Positions 10,652 to 18,684 of a DNA stretch of 64,000 nucleotides are shown here, piece after piece. This DNA comes from Mesorhizobium sp. 65-26 (GTDB lineage: Bacteria > Pseudomonadota > Alphaproteobacteria > Rhizobiales > Rhizobiaceae). Positions within the stretch are counted from its first letter, which is position 1, and the number at the start of each line of letters is the position of its first letter. Location of the stretch: NCBI GenBank assembly GCA_001899205.1, contig MKVL01000032.1, positions 250,302 to 314,301 on the forward strand, in the 5' to 3' direction. The notes below the pieces were generated by a model that had not been told where the DNA came from, searched no databases, and saw nothing but the letters and a program-made list of their open reading frames with translations. The position numbers and the translations under genes were made by a program.

Positions 10652-11401
10652 TCAGGCCGCGCTGAGCTTGGCCATCGTCTCGTCGTCGACCTCGAAATTG
10701 GCGTAGACGCTCTGCACGTCGTCGTCGTCCTCGAGGGTGGCGACCAGCTTCATCAGCGACTGCGCGCGCTCCTCGTCGACCGGGACGTTGTTCTGCGGCT
10801 GCCAGATCGGTTTGACCGATTCCGCTTCGCCGAGGGCGGCTTCGAGCGACTTCGACACTTCACCGAGATTTTCGAAGCCGCAGTAGATGGTGTGGCCTTC
10901 CTCATCGGATTCGACGTCGTCGGCGCCCGCTTCGATCGCGGCTTCCATCACCTTGTCGGCGCTGCCGACGGAGGCCGGATAATAGATTTCGCCGACGCGG
11001 TTCCACATGAACGACACCGAGCCGGTTTCGCCCAGCGCCCCGCCAGCCTTGGTGAAGGCGGCGCGCACGTTGGATGCCGAGCGGTTGCGGTTATCGGTCA
11101 GCGCCTCGACGATCAGCGCCACGCCACCGGGGCCGTAGCCCTCGTAGCGTACCGCCTCATAGTTCTCGCCATCTCCCGCCGACGCCTTGTTGATGGCGCG
11201 CTGGATGTTGTCCTTGGGCATCGACACGGCCTTGGCGTTCTGCACGGCAAGGCGCAGGCGCGGGTTCATCGCCGGGTCGGGCGTGCCGGTCTTGGCGGCG
11301 ACGGTGATTTCGCGCGCCAGCTTGGAGAACATTTTCGACCGCACCGCGTCCTGGCGGCCCTTGCGGTGCATGATATTCTTGAACTGTGAATGGCCAGCCA
11401 T
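10652..11401 (-). CDS. YebC/PmpR family translation and transcription factor
   Basis: A 249-residue cytosolic protein of the YebC/TACO1 family. [19 protein letters not shown] at the N-terminus is the family signature, and the three-domain arrangement is full length. Members act either as DNA-binding regulators (PmpR type) or as ribosome-associated factors that relieve stalling at proline-rich stretches. The ATG at 11401 has AGGGG upstream. In many alphaproteobacteria yebC neighbours ruvC; that gene is not in this window. It is monocistronic here. Confidence 0.95.
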   Translation of the reverse strand: MAGHSQFKNIMHRKGRQDAVRSKMFSKLAREITVAAKTGTPDPAMNPRLRLAVQNAKAVSMPKDNIQRAINKASAGDGENYEAVRYEGYGPGGVALIVEALTDNRNRSASNVRAAFTKAGGALGETGSVSFMWNRVGEIYYPASVGSADKVMEAAIEAGADDVESDEEGHTIYCGFENLGEVSKSLEAALGEAESVKPIWQPQNNVPVDEERAQSLMKLVATLEDDDDVQSVYANFEVDDETMAKLSAA

Positions 11402-11619
11402 GGCACCCCTGTCGTGTTCGGCTAGAGCACAGCAGGGCGAGATGTCTCGCCCATGCAAGATGCTCGAAATCAAGTTTCAGAACGGCCCTGATACGCCTGC
11501 GAAGGCATATGGCGCTCTCTGTCGGAATGGCCGGCTTATAGATAAATCGGCTCAATTCGTCCAGCCGCGCGCTTGGCTTCGCCGCGCTATGTCCGGGAAA
11601 CCTCACCCTTGGGAACGAA

Positions 11620-11943
11620 TTATCCCTCGAGGTCCGATTTCAGCCGGTCGATGAGGCCCAGCGCATGGCCGGCATATTGGCTGATCCAGCGGTCGTGGAT
11701 CTGCCGGATGGGCAGCGCGTTGAGGTGGTTCCAGCGTTCCCTGCCCTCACGCCGCGCCACCACCAGCTCGGCCTCCTCCAGCACCTTCAGATGCATCATG
11801 ACGGTGCAGCGATCCATGTCCGGGAAAGCCTCGCATAGCGCGCCGGTGGTCCGCGGCTGATCCTTCAGCTGGTCCAGCAGTTCGCGGCGGCGGGGATGCG
11901 CCAGCGCCTTGAAAACATGGTCATCCTTGGCTTGGCTTGACAT
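11620..11943 (-). CDS. ArsR family transcriptional regulator
   Basis: A 107-residue winged-helix repressor. The N-terminal KALAHPRRRELLDQLKD and the recognition region TTGALCEAFPDMDRCTVMMHLKVLEEAELV are typical of the ArsR subgroup found next to START/AHSA1 genes. No metal-binding CxC cluster is visible, so it is probably not a metal sensor. A perfect 8-bp inverted repeat overlaps its own start codon (11942-11961) and sits in the divergent promoter region of the SRPBCC operon. Autoregulation and control of that operon are inferred. Confidence 0.88.
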   Translation of the reverse strand: MSSQAKDDHVFKALAHPRRRELLDQLKDQPRTTGALCEAFPDMDRCTVMMHLKVLEEAELVVARREGRERWNHLNALPIRQIHDRWISQYAGHALGLIDRLKSDLEG

Positions 11944-11961
11944 GTTATATTTCTATAACAT
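11942..11961. promoter_or_regulatory. Candidate ArsR operator
   Basis: A perfect inverted repeat, ATGTTATA and TATAACAT separated by TTTC, overlaps the ATG of the arsR-type gene. It lies 33 bases before the ATG of the divergent SRPBCC gene. Its AT-richness stands out in this GC-rich sequence, and its position suits a site that represses both promoters. Confidence 0.7.
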
Positions 11962-11994
11962 ATCGTATCGGCAGGCAAGGAAGGAGCTGTGGAT

Positions 11995-12477
11995 ATGTCC
12001 CTCGGATTCAGGGTTTCCGGCCGCATCGGCAAACCGGTCGCCGAAGTCTTCGACGCCGTCGTCAACCCGACCAGGCTCAGCGGCTATTTCACCACCATAG
12101 GTGGCGCCTCGGCCCCGCTGGTCGCCGGCACCACGGTCACCTGGTGGAAGACCGTGCCCGTCGAGGTGGACGAGGTCGAGAAGGACCGGCGCATCGTGCT
12201 GCGCTGGGACGCCACTGACGCCGACGGCAAGCCCGCCTACAAGACCCGCATCGAGATGAATTTCGAACAACTGGAAGACGGCGGCACCTTCGTCACCATC
12301 GCAGAAAGCGGCTGGCTGGAAGGCGAGGCCGGGCTGAAGAAATCCTTCCTCAACTGCGAGGGCTGGTCGCAGATGCTGGCCTGCATGAAGGCCTATGTCG
12401 AATACGGCATCAACCTGCGCGATGGCTACTACCGCGCCGAGATGCGCGGCGAGCCGGCCAACGAAACCAACGTCTGA
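11995..12477 (+). CDS. SRPBCC (AHSA1-like) domain protein
   Basis: A 160-residue START-superfamily protein of the AHSA1/activator-of-Hsp90-like group. The N-terminal signature is GRIGKPVAEVFDAVVNPTRLSGYFT; further on are TVTWWKTVP and the helical C-terminus with GWSQMLACMKAYVEYG. Such proteins bind hydrophobic ligands in a deep pocket; the ligand is unknown. AAGGAG at 11981-11986 fits the ATG at 11995 (eight-base spacing) better than the in-frame GTG at 11989. It is the first gene of a four-gene run (SRPBCC, VOC, VOC, SRPBCC) divergent from the ArsR regulator. Confidence 0.85.
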   Translation: MSLGFRVSGRIGKPVAEVFDAVVNPTRLSGYFTTIGGASAPLVAGTTVTWWKTVPVEVDEVEKDRRIVLRWDATDADGKPAYKTRIEMNFEQLEDGGTFVTIAESGWLEGEAGLKKSFLNCEGWSQMLACMKAYVEYGINLRDGYYRAEMRGEPANETNV

Positions 12478-12497
12478 AAATCGGAGGACGACGCCAC

Positions 12498-12887
12498 ATG
12501 GTGGAGAAAGTCACCCCATTCCTGATGTTCCAGGGCAAGGCCGAGGAGGCCATTGCCTTCTACTGCGAGACCATCCCGCAGAGCCGCGTCATCGACGTCA
12601 CGCGCCATGGCAGCGGCGAAGGCGAACCGGGAGGCATGCTGGCGCGCCTATCGATTGGCGGCCAGGACGTGATGATCTATGACAGCCCTGTTCCCCATGC
12701 CTTCACCTTCACGCCGGCGGCCTCGCTGTTCGTCGACTGCTCCAGCGAGGAGGAGCAGGATCGCATCGTCGAAGCCTTGGCCGAGGGCGGCGGCTTCCTG
12801 ATGCCGACCGGCAATTACGGCTTCAGCCGCCGCTTCGCCTGGCTAAACGACCGCTACGGCGTCTCCTGGCAGGTCAACCTGCCCTAG
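12498..12887 (+). CDS. VOC family protein (PhnB-like)
   Basis: A 129-residue vicinal-oxygen-chelate fold protein of the PhnB/3-demethylubiquinone-methyltransferase-like group. Diagnostic segments are FQGKAEEAIAFYCETIP at the N-terminus, FTPAASLFVDC in the middle and YGFSRRFAWLNDRYGVSWQV at the C-terminus. The catalytic metal ligands of true glyoxalases cannot be assigned. GGAGG lies 11 bases before the ATG. It begins 20 bases after the SRPBCC gene and is almost certainly co-transcribed with it. No reaction can be stated. Confidence 0.85.
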   Translation: MVEKVTPFLMFQGKAEEAIAFYCETIPQSRVIDVTRHGSGEGEPGGMLARLSIGGQDVMIYDSPVPHAFTFTPAASLFVDCSSEEEQDRIVEALAEGGGFLMPTGNYGFSRRFAWLNDRYGVSWQVNLP

Positions 12888-12941
12888 CGCCGCACGGATG
12901 CACGGATATTGCAACATTCCAGATTCGACGGGAGCAAGCAG

Positions 12942-13304
12942 ATGAGCACGGAAATCAGCGGCGGCGTCAACATTGCCATGAAGGTGCCATCGCACCAGTT
13001 CGAAGCGACCGTCGCCTTCTACAGGGATGTCGTGGGATTGAAGCCGTTTACGGCCAAGGCGCCGGCCATCGGCTTCGAGCTCGGCCCCAATCGGCTGTGG
13101 ATCGACGAGGCGCCGACGATGAGCCAGGCCGAGGTCTGGCTGGAGCTGTTCACGCCGGATTTCACGAGCGCCGCGGATCATCTCGCCAGGGCCGGCGTGG
13201 TGCGTTGCGACGCCGTCGAACCCCTGGGCGAGGATTTTCGCGGCGGCTGGATCACCAACCCGGCCAACATCATTCACATGGTGCGCGAACCGGACGCCTG
13301 GTGA
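12942..13304 (+). CDS. VOC (glyoxalase-like) family protein
   Basis: A 120-residue single VOC module. It opens with NIAMKVPSHQFEATVAFYRDVVGL, the usual first strand and helix, and ends with GGWITNPANIIHMVREP, where the second metal-ligand strand would be. It is distinct in sequence from the preceding PhnB-like protein. GGGAG at 12930-12934 supports the ATG at 12942 over an in-frame TTG at 12909. It is the third gene of the ArsR-linked operon. Function is not assignable beyond binding or modifying a small molecule. Confidence 0.8.
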   Translation: MSTEISGGVNIAMKVPSHQFEATVAFYRDVVGLKPFTAKAPAIGFELGPNRLWIDEAPTMSQAEVWLELFTPDFTSAADHLARAGVVRCDAVEPLGEDFRGGWITNPANIIHMVREPDAW

Positions 13305-13327
13305 GGACAATCCGAAAGGAGAAAGCC

Positions 13328-13795
13328 ATGGAACTGCGTGAAGCGCCGGTCGCCGAGGCCGGCATGCTGATCCGCCGGCCGGTGGCCGAGGTCTTCGAGG
13401 CGATCGTCGACCCGGCGATCACCACCAGATTCTGGTTCACCCATTCCAGCGGCCGGCTGGATGAAGGCAAGCCTGTTCAGTGGGAATGGCGCATGTACGG
13501 CGTCTCGACCCGGGTCGAGGTCAGCGAGCTCATCCGCGACGAAAGGATCGTCATGCAGTGGGGCGAACCGCCCACCCGCGTGGTCTGGACCTTCACCGCC
13601 ATGCCCGACGCCTCGACCTTCCTCGAAGTCCGCAATTCCGGCTTTGCCGGCACCGGCGACGAACAGGTCGGGCAGGCCATCGGCTCGACCGACGGCTTTG
13701 CGCTGGTGCTGGCCGGCGCGAAAGCCTGGCTGGAGCAGGGCGTGGCGCTCGGTCTCATCGGCGATCGCCACCCCAGGGGCGCCCCTTCATCCTAG
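13328..13795 (+). CDS. SRPBCC (AHSA1-like) domain protein, second copy
   Basis: A 155-residue START-superfamily protein, paralogous to the product of 11995-12477: both share a RRPVAEVFEAIVDP/GKPVAEVFDAVVNP opening and a C-terminal helix that packs on the pocket (ALVLAGAKAWLEQG). The sheet includes QWEWRMYGVSTRVEVSEL. AAGGAG lies six bases before the ATG. It closes the four-gene operon, and the TerC gene is convergent downstream. The presence of two related ligand-binding proteins in one operon suggests two ligands or a division of labour; this is inference. Confidence 0.83.
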   Translation: MELREAPVAEAGMLIRRPVAEVFEAIVDPAITTRFWFTHSSGRLDEGKPVQWEWRMYGVSTRVEVSELIRDERIVMQWGEPPTRVVWTFTAMPDASTFLEVRNSGFAGTGDEQVGQAIGSTDGFALVLAGAKAWLEQGVALGLIGDRHPRGAPSS

Positions 13796-13822
13796 AGGGA
13801 CGCCACCCGTCTCAATCCCGGC

Positions 13823-14590
13823 TCAGTGCCCGCCGCCCGGCTTCTGCCGCTTGCGGTGCCGCGCCAGCATGTTGAGGCTCTCGACCAGGGCGGAGAAACC
13901 CATGGCGGCGTAAATGTAGCCCTTCGGCACGTGGTAGCCCATGCCATCGGCGATCAGCGTCATGCCGATCATCAGCAGGAAGCCCAGCGCCAGCATCACG
14001 ATCGAGGGGTTCTTGGCGATGAAGTTCGCCAGCGGCCCCGCCGCCAGCATCATCACCGAAACCGCGACGATGACGGCGATGTACATGATGGCGATCTCGT
14101 CGGTCATGCCGACGGCGGTGATGATGGAATCGATCGAAAAGACGAGGTCGAGCAGCAGGATCTGGAAGATCGCGCCGGCCAGCGAAATCTGCAGCGTCCC
14201 GCCGAGCGTCGCTTCCTCATGTTCGGCCGGATCGACGGTGTGGTGGATTTCCTTGGTCGCCTTCCAGACAAGGAACAGGCCGCCGGCGATCAGGATCAGG
14301 TCGCGCCAGGAAAAGGCATGGCCGAACGCGCTGAAAACAGGCGTCGTCAGCTGCACGATGATGGAAATCGTGGCCAGCAGCACCAGCCGCATGATCAGCG
14401 CTGCCGAGATGCCCAGCCTGCGCGCGCGGGCGCGCTGCGCCACCGGCAACTTGTTGGTCAAGATGGAAATGAAGATCAGGTTGTCGATGCCGAGCACGAC
14501 TTCCAGAACAACCAGCGTCAGCAGTGCGATCCAGGCGGTCGGATCAGAAACAAAGGCGAAATGCGGTGCGAGAAACTCGACCAACTGCAT
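13823..14590 (-). CDS. TerC family integral membrane protein
   Basis: A 255-residue protein with about seven membrane helices. The TerC signature is present twice: [15 protein letters not shown] near residues 29-43 and [17 protein letters not shown] in the second half, with conserved Asp residues inside the membrane as in metal-ion exporters (Alx/MntX type). Family members export manganese during co-translocational metalation or give tellurite tolerance. No ter operon is nearby and no yybP-type leader is evident upstream, so a generic metal-efflux role is inferred. Confidence 0.9.
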   Translation of the reverse strand: MQLVEFLAPHFAFVSDPTAWIALLTLVVLEVVLGIDNLIFISILTNKLPVAQRARARRLGISAALIMRLVLLATISIIVQLTTPVFSAFGHAFSWRDLILIAGGLFLVWKATKEIHHTVDPAEHEEATLGGTLQISLAGAIFQILLLDLVFSIDSIITAVGMTDEIAIMYIAVIVAVSVMMLAAGPLANFIAKNPSIVMLALGFLLMIGMTLIADGMGYHVPKGYIYAAMGFSALVESLNMLARHRKRQKPGGGH

Positions 14591-14667
14591 TTACGTCGTC
14601 CCCCGATGGCGTAACGATTTCTATCAGCGTCGCCGGCAAGTAGGTACGCGGCGGGCCTATATCAATG

Positions 14668-15492
14668 TCAGCGCCAGAAGGACGGAGCGGTTTCTTCCAG
14701 CCGTGGGCCGCGACGGAATGGCGCGATCTTTTCGACGAGGCCGGTGCGGTCCGATATGTCGACCCCTACCCCGCACAGCGTCGCCGGACCGCTCGCCGCC
14801 TCGAAGCGTCCTTTCGGCACCTTGGACAGGAACCGGTTGAGCGGCTCCTCCTTGTCCATGCCGAGCGAAGAATCATAGTCGCCGCACATGCCGGCATCCG
14901 AGAGATACCCGGTGCCGCCGTTGAGGATCTGGTGGTCGGCGGTCGGCTGGTGCGTATGGGTGCCGACGACGAGGCTGGCGCGACCATCGACGAAATGCGC
15001 GAAGCACATCTTTTCCGACGTCGCCTCTGCATGGAAATCGATGACCACCGCATCGGCCTGTTCGCCGAGCGGACAGGCCGCGAGTTCGCGCTCGCCGGCC
15101 TGGAACGGATCGTCCAGTTCGGGGTGCATGAAAACGCGGCCCATGATGTTGGCGACCAGCACCCGCGCGCCGTTCCTGGCGATATAGACGCCGGAGCCAC
15201 GACCGGGCGTGCCCTTGGGGAAATTTGACGGCCGCAGGAAGCGCTCCTCGCGCGGCGCGAAGGCAAGCGCGTCGCGCTGGTCCCAGACATGGTTGCCGGT
15301 CGTCACCACATCGGCGCCGGCGGCAATGGTCTCGCGAAAGATATCCTCGGTGATACCGAAACCGCCGGCGGCGTTCTCGCCGTTGACGACGACGAAATCG
15401 AGCCGGAAGTCCGAGATCAGCCCCGGCAGCTGTTCCCACACCGCCGTGCGCCCTGATTTGCCGACCATGTCACCGAGAAAGAGAAGTCTCAT
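14668..15492 (-). CDS. YmdB-like metallophosphoesterase (TIGR00282)
   Basis: A 274-residue calcineurin-fold enzyme. Metal-binding motifs are readable: FLGDMVG (GDxVG) at the N-terminus, NGENAAGG (GEN), TTGNHVWD (GNH), DFHAEATSEK and GTHTHQPTAD (GTHTH). This order defines the YmdB/TIGR00282 group, whose members hydrolyse 2',3'-cyclic nucleotides. In rhizobia the gene commonly follows the 5-formyl-THF cyclo-ligase gene, as here. A rhizobial palindromic repeat lies between the two, just upstream of this start. Confidence 0.9.
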   Translation of the reverse strand: MRLLFLGDMVGKSGRTAVWEQLPGLISDFRLDFVVVNGENAAGGFGITEDIFRETIAAGADVVTTGNHVWDQRDALAFAPREERFLRPSNFPKGTPGRGSGVYIARNGARVLVANIMGRVFMHPELDDPFQAGERELAACPLGEQADAVVIDFHAEATSEKMCFAHFVDGRASLVVGTHTHQPTADHQILNGGTGYLSDAGMCGDYDSSLGMDKEEPLNRFLSKVPKGRFEAASGPATLCGVGVDISDRTGLVEKIAPFRRGPRLEETAPSFWR

Positions 15493-15515
15493 GCGTTCCC
15501 AAGCTGAAAGTCACT

Positions 15516-15566
15516 GAGGCATAATGCCGAAAACTGTAAAGCGGTTTCCGAGCGACATCATGCTCT
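15516..15566. repeat. RIME-like intergenic palindromic repeat
   Basis: The outer arms GCATAATG and CATCATGC and the inner CCGAAAAC and GGTTTCCG segments form an imperfect nested hairpin, the arrangement of the common rhizobial intergenic repeat. Related copies lie at 58603-58650 and 62996-63042. Confidence 0.6.
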
Positions 15567-15617
15567 GTCTCCGGGCTGCATGACTTCCGCGAAAGACCAT
15601 GAGCCTCGAAAGACTAT

Positions 15618-16205
15618 CTACAATTGTGGCGGGAACTGGCGCAACCCGCTCTCGGTCAGTATTTCCGGGATGATCACGTCATGGTTCTCATCCGGAACCA
15701 TCTCGACTTGCTGGCAATCGAAGGCTATGCCGATCAGCCTTGGCGTCAGCCCCTTGTCTGCCAGCTTCGCAATCGCCCGGTCGTAATAGCCGGCGCCGTA
15801 GCCGATGCGGTGGCCGCGCGCGTCGAAGGCGGCCAGAGGCACCAGCATCACCGAGGGGTCGAGAACCTCGGCTTCCTCATGCGGGCCGACCGTACCGAAG
15901 CCCATATCGACCATCGGCGCGCCGCGCACCAGTTCGCGAAACACGATGGTGGTCTTGTCGAGGATCGCCGGCAGGCAGAGCCGCGCGCCCTTCTCGCGCA
16001 ACGCGAACATCAGCGGCCGCACATCGACCTCGGAGCGCATCGGCCAGAATCCGGAAACGATCTGGCCGGGTTCGATGGCGATCTCGGCCTTCGCCGTCTC
16101 GGCCATTTCGAGCGCGATCTCCACCCGCCAGAACTCGTCGAGCGCATCCCGCCGCGCCAGGGCCTCCTTGCGGAGATGCTTCTTCAGGTCTCTCGATGAG
16201 GTCAT
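15618..16205 (-). CDS. 5-formyltetrahydrofolate cyclo-ligase
   Basis: The 195-residue enzyme converts 5-formyl-THF to 5,10-methenyl-THF using ATP, salvaging folate in the cytosol. The N-terminal basic helix (KKHLRKEALARRDAL), the central LVPLAAFDARGHRIGYGAGYYDRAI (ATP and substrate loop, with the GxGxGYYDR signature) and the C-terminal VPDENHDVIIPEI are all typical. It is full length. It is followed by the YmdB-like gene. In many alphaproteobacteria zapA and the 6S RNA gene lie immediately upstream; here a PAP2 gene takes that place. The ribosome-binding site is poor. Confidence 0.94.
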   Translation of the reverse strand: MTSSRDLKKHLRKEALARRDALDEFWRVEIALEMAETAKAEIAIEPGQIVSGFWPMRSEVDVRPLMFALREKGARLCLPAILDKTTIVFRELVRGAPMVDMGFGTVGPHEEAEVLDPSVMLVPLAAFDARGHRIGYGAGYYDRAIAKLADKGLTPRLIGIAFDCQQVEMVPDENHDVIIPEILTESGLRQFPPQL

Positions 16206-16283
16206 GCCAGGCAGGTCCCGGATAAATGTCCCACGGTTTCGGGCAAGACCTGCGGAACAAGGCTCGACCGCGAGGAAGCACCG

Positions 16284-17003
16284 TTATGGATCGACAGCGA
16301 CGGCACTCGATTTCAGCGGTTTCCGTCTGAATATCAGCCAATGCGTGAAGGCGACAAGCCAGATGGTGATCAATCCGGCAAAGAGCACGTCGGACAGGAA
16401 ATGCCCGCCAAAGGACATTCGCAGCAGGCCCGTCAGCATTCCGAAGACGATCGCGCCGGCCATGGCGACGGGCCGATAGGGCGGCGGGGCAAGGCTCGCC
16501 GGGGCGACGAGCCAGAACGACGCCGATGCTTCGCCGGACGGGAATGAGCAGTTGCGCGGACATGTTCCATCCCACTGATAGAACTGACGGTACTCGCGCG
16601 GTCCTCCGAACTCCGTCACCTGCACGGGGCGCGGTCGATGGAGATGGTCCTTCATGATGAAATTGACCACCAGCCCGGAACTCAGGGCGAGCGAGAGGGC
16701 GAGGTAGACCAGCGATCGCACCGACGGCGCGCGGCAGATCGGCCAGCCGATCCTTTGCGCCAGATGGGCGACGACCATCACACCGGCAATGACGAAGGGG
16801 ACCGCGCCGGCAATGCTGCGCGCCATCGCGCCGGCGGCCGTATCGGCGATGAAGAACCGCCCCTTGTCGTCCACGAACAGGCTGGCCACGGCCAGGTCCA
16901 GGTTTGGAAAGAGATAGAAAACCAGCCAGAACAACAGTGCCAAGGCGACGACGGCCACACTGACCGACCGAAGCGGATGCGGCTTGAGCTGGGTGACGCT
17001 CAT
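16284..17003 (-). CDS. PAP2 superfamily membrane phosphatase
   Basis: A 239-residue inner-membrane protein with about six helices and the three PAP2 motifs: KDHLHRPRP (motif 1), PSGEAS (motif 2) and SFGGHFLSDV (motif 3, with His and Asp). Motif 2 has Glu where the standard family has His (PSGH). A CPRNC pair precedes it. Such enzymes dephosphorylate lipid phosphates: lipid A, phosphatidate or undecaprenyl diphosphate. GAGGAA supports the ATG at 17003 over that at 17021. The divergent downstream glycosyltransferases suggest a role in surface-lipid or carrier-lipid processing. Confidence 0.87.
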   Translation of the reverse strand: MSVTQLKPHPLRSVSVAVVALALLFWLVFYLFPNLDLAVASLFVDDKGRFFIADTAAGAMARSIAGAVPFVIAGVMVVAHLAQRIGWPICRAPSVRSLVYLALSLALSSGLVVNFIMKDHLHRPRPVQVTEFGGPREYRQFYQWDGTCPRNCSFPSGEASASFWLVAPASLAPPPYRPVAMAGAIVFGMLTGLLRMSFGGHFLSDVLFAGLITIWLVAFTHWLIFRRKPLKSSAVAVDP

Positions 17004-17499
17004 CGGGTTCCTCGTCGGCATTCGGCAGGCACGCCTCGCCTGCGCAGGGTTCGAACAGGAACCGGCGAGGCGCCGCGAGATCGGCAATCCGTTCGTCGTT
17101 GCATCTTCGCTGCGCCACCCGTCTTCGAGACAGGCATAAGCAGAGTTTTTCAGGCCGTCAACGAAGCGCCGGCCGCGCCGGCGGCAGGTCTTCCGGCTCG
17201 GACCCTGGATCCGCTTGATAGCGGCCACGCCGGCGCGCCCCAATTTCTCCCTGAATTTTGATGGATATGTTCGGCACGTTGGCCTATGAGAGGTCGCCGC
17301 GGCCACTGACGATTGCGATTTGGCGTACTGGCTGATGCCCAAATCGTCGTTGGAACGTGGTTGGGCGCGCCCTCGCCCAATACGGATTTGCAAGAAATTT
17401 CAGGTTGTTCGACGCTCGAAGCCGCATGGCATGCCCCACTCCATGGAAGTGCCGGGCAGTTGCGTTGATAGACGGGGTTGGACTCGGTTTAAACACATC
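17004..17499. other. Divergent intergenic region with no gene seen
   Basis: About 500 bases separate the PAP2 and GT2 genes. An AT-richer patch at about 17245-17275 and the GC-rich inverted repeats near 17165-17185 are visible, but I see no convincing gene, operator or RNA. The frame of the GT2 gene is open back to 17320, so a longer N-terminus cannot be excluded. Confidence 0.4.
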
Positions 17500-18684
17500 A
17501 TGGCAACAGCGACTCCCGAGGCGGACCAGACACCGCCATCTTCCGCCAATGGTCCCCTGACGGCGGCGACGCGAAACAGCAGCGACTACACGGCGCAGCC
17601 TGGGCCGGAACTGACGGTCGTCGTGCCGACGCTCAACGAAAGGGCGAATGTCCCGCTGCTCGTCGAGCGGCTTGCCGAGGCGCTCGACGGGATCGACTGG
17701 GAAGTCGTGTTCGTCGACGACAATTCGAAGGACGGCACGATGCAGGTCGTGCGCGAGCTGGCCGGCGCGAACCGCAGGGTGCGCGGCATCCATCGCATCT
17801 TCCGCCGCGGCCTGTCGGGAGCCTGCCTCGAAGGGATGCTGTCCAGCTCGGCCCCGATCGTCGCGGTCATGGATGCCGACCTCCAGCACGACGAGACATG
17901 CCTTTCCGAGATGTTCAGGCTGATCAGGAACGGCGACACGGATCTCGTCGTCGCCACCCGGTACGACACCGGCGGCAGCGCCACCGAAGGCTTCGGCGAT
18001 GTTCGGGCGCGCGGCAGCAAACTGGCCATTCAGCTCGCCAAGTCGCTTCTGAAGGTCGACATGAGCGACCCGATGAGCGGGTTCTTCATGCTTCGCCACG
18101 AAGTCGTCGACGCCGTCGCGCCCCGCCTTTCCCAGCAGGGCTTCAAGATCCTGCTGGATATCGTGGCTTCGTCACGCGCGCCGCTTCGCATCAAGGAAAT
18201 CCCCTACCGGTTCAGGCAGCGGCTGCATGGCGAGAGCAAGCTCGATGCGACGGTCGTGCTCGAATATCTCGGTCTCCTGGTGGCGAAACTGTCCGGCGAT
18301 CTGGTGTCCACCCGCTTCCTGGCATTCGGCATGACCGGGTCGGCGGGTGTGATCGTTCACCTCGCCGTCCTGCGCCTGCTGCTCCTGAACGGCCTGAGCT
18401 TCACCCCGGCCCAGACCGGCGCGATGCTGACGGCCATGACGTTCAACTACACGGTGAACAACGCGCTGACCTATCGCGACCGCCGGCGCACGGGCTGGCG
18501 CTTCTTCACCGGCCTGGCGATGTTCGCCGGCCTGTGCAGCTTCGGCCTGGCGGCCGGCGTGGGCATTTCCTCGGTATTCTATCAGAGCGAGCCGCGCTGG
18601 TGGTTGGCCGGCCTCGCCGGAGCCGCGGTTGGTTCGATCTGGAATTATGTCACCAACTCGGCGATCACCTGGCGTGCACGATAA
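17500..18684 (+). CDS. Polyprenyl-phosphate glycosyltransferase (GT2) fused to GtrA domain
   Basis: A 394-residue two-domain protein. Residues about 30-260 form a dolichol-phosphate-mannose-synthase-like GT2 domain: VVVPTLNERANV, FVDDNSKDGT, and VMDADLQHDE, the metal-binding DxD. The C-terminal 120 residues are a GtrA-like four-helix membrane domain (RFLAFGMTGSAGVIVHLAVLR). The fusion makes polyprenyl-phosphate-sugar and probably helps flip it to the periplasm. No good ribosome-binding site precedes the ATG at 17500; it was chosen because the GT2 fold starts shortly after. The next gene overlaps its end by 11 bases. Confidence 0.88.
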   Translation: MATATPEADQTPPSSANGPLTAATRNSSDYTAQPGPELTVVVPTLNERANVPLLVERLAEALDGIDWEVVFVDDNSKDGTMQVVRELAGANRRVRGIHRIFRRGLSGACLEGMLSSSAPIVAVMDADLQHDETCLSEMFRLIRNGDTDLVVATRYDTGGSATEGFGDVRARGSKLAIQLAKSLLKVDMSDPMSGFFMLRHEVVDAVAPRLSQQGFKILLDIVASSRAPLRIKEIPYRFRQRLHGESKLDATVVLEYLGLLVAKLSGDLVSTRFLAFGMTGSAGVIVHLAVLRLLLLNGLSFTPAQTGAMLTAMTFNYTVNNALTYRDRRRTGWRFFTGLAMFAGLCSFGLAAGVGISSVFYQSEPRWWLAGLAGAAVGSIWNYVTNSAITWRAR

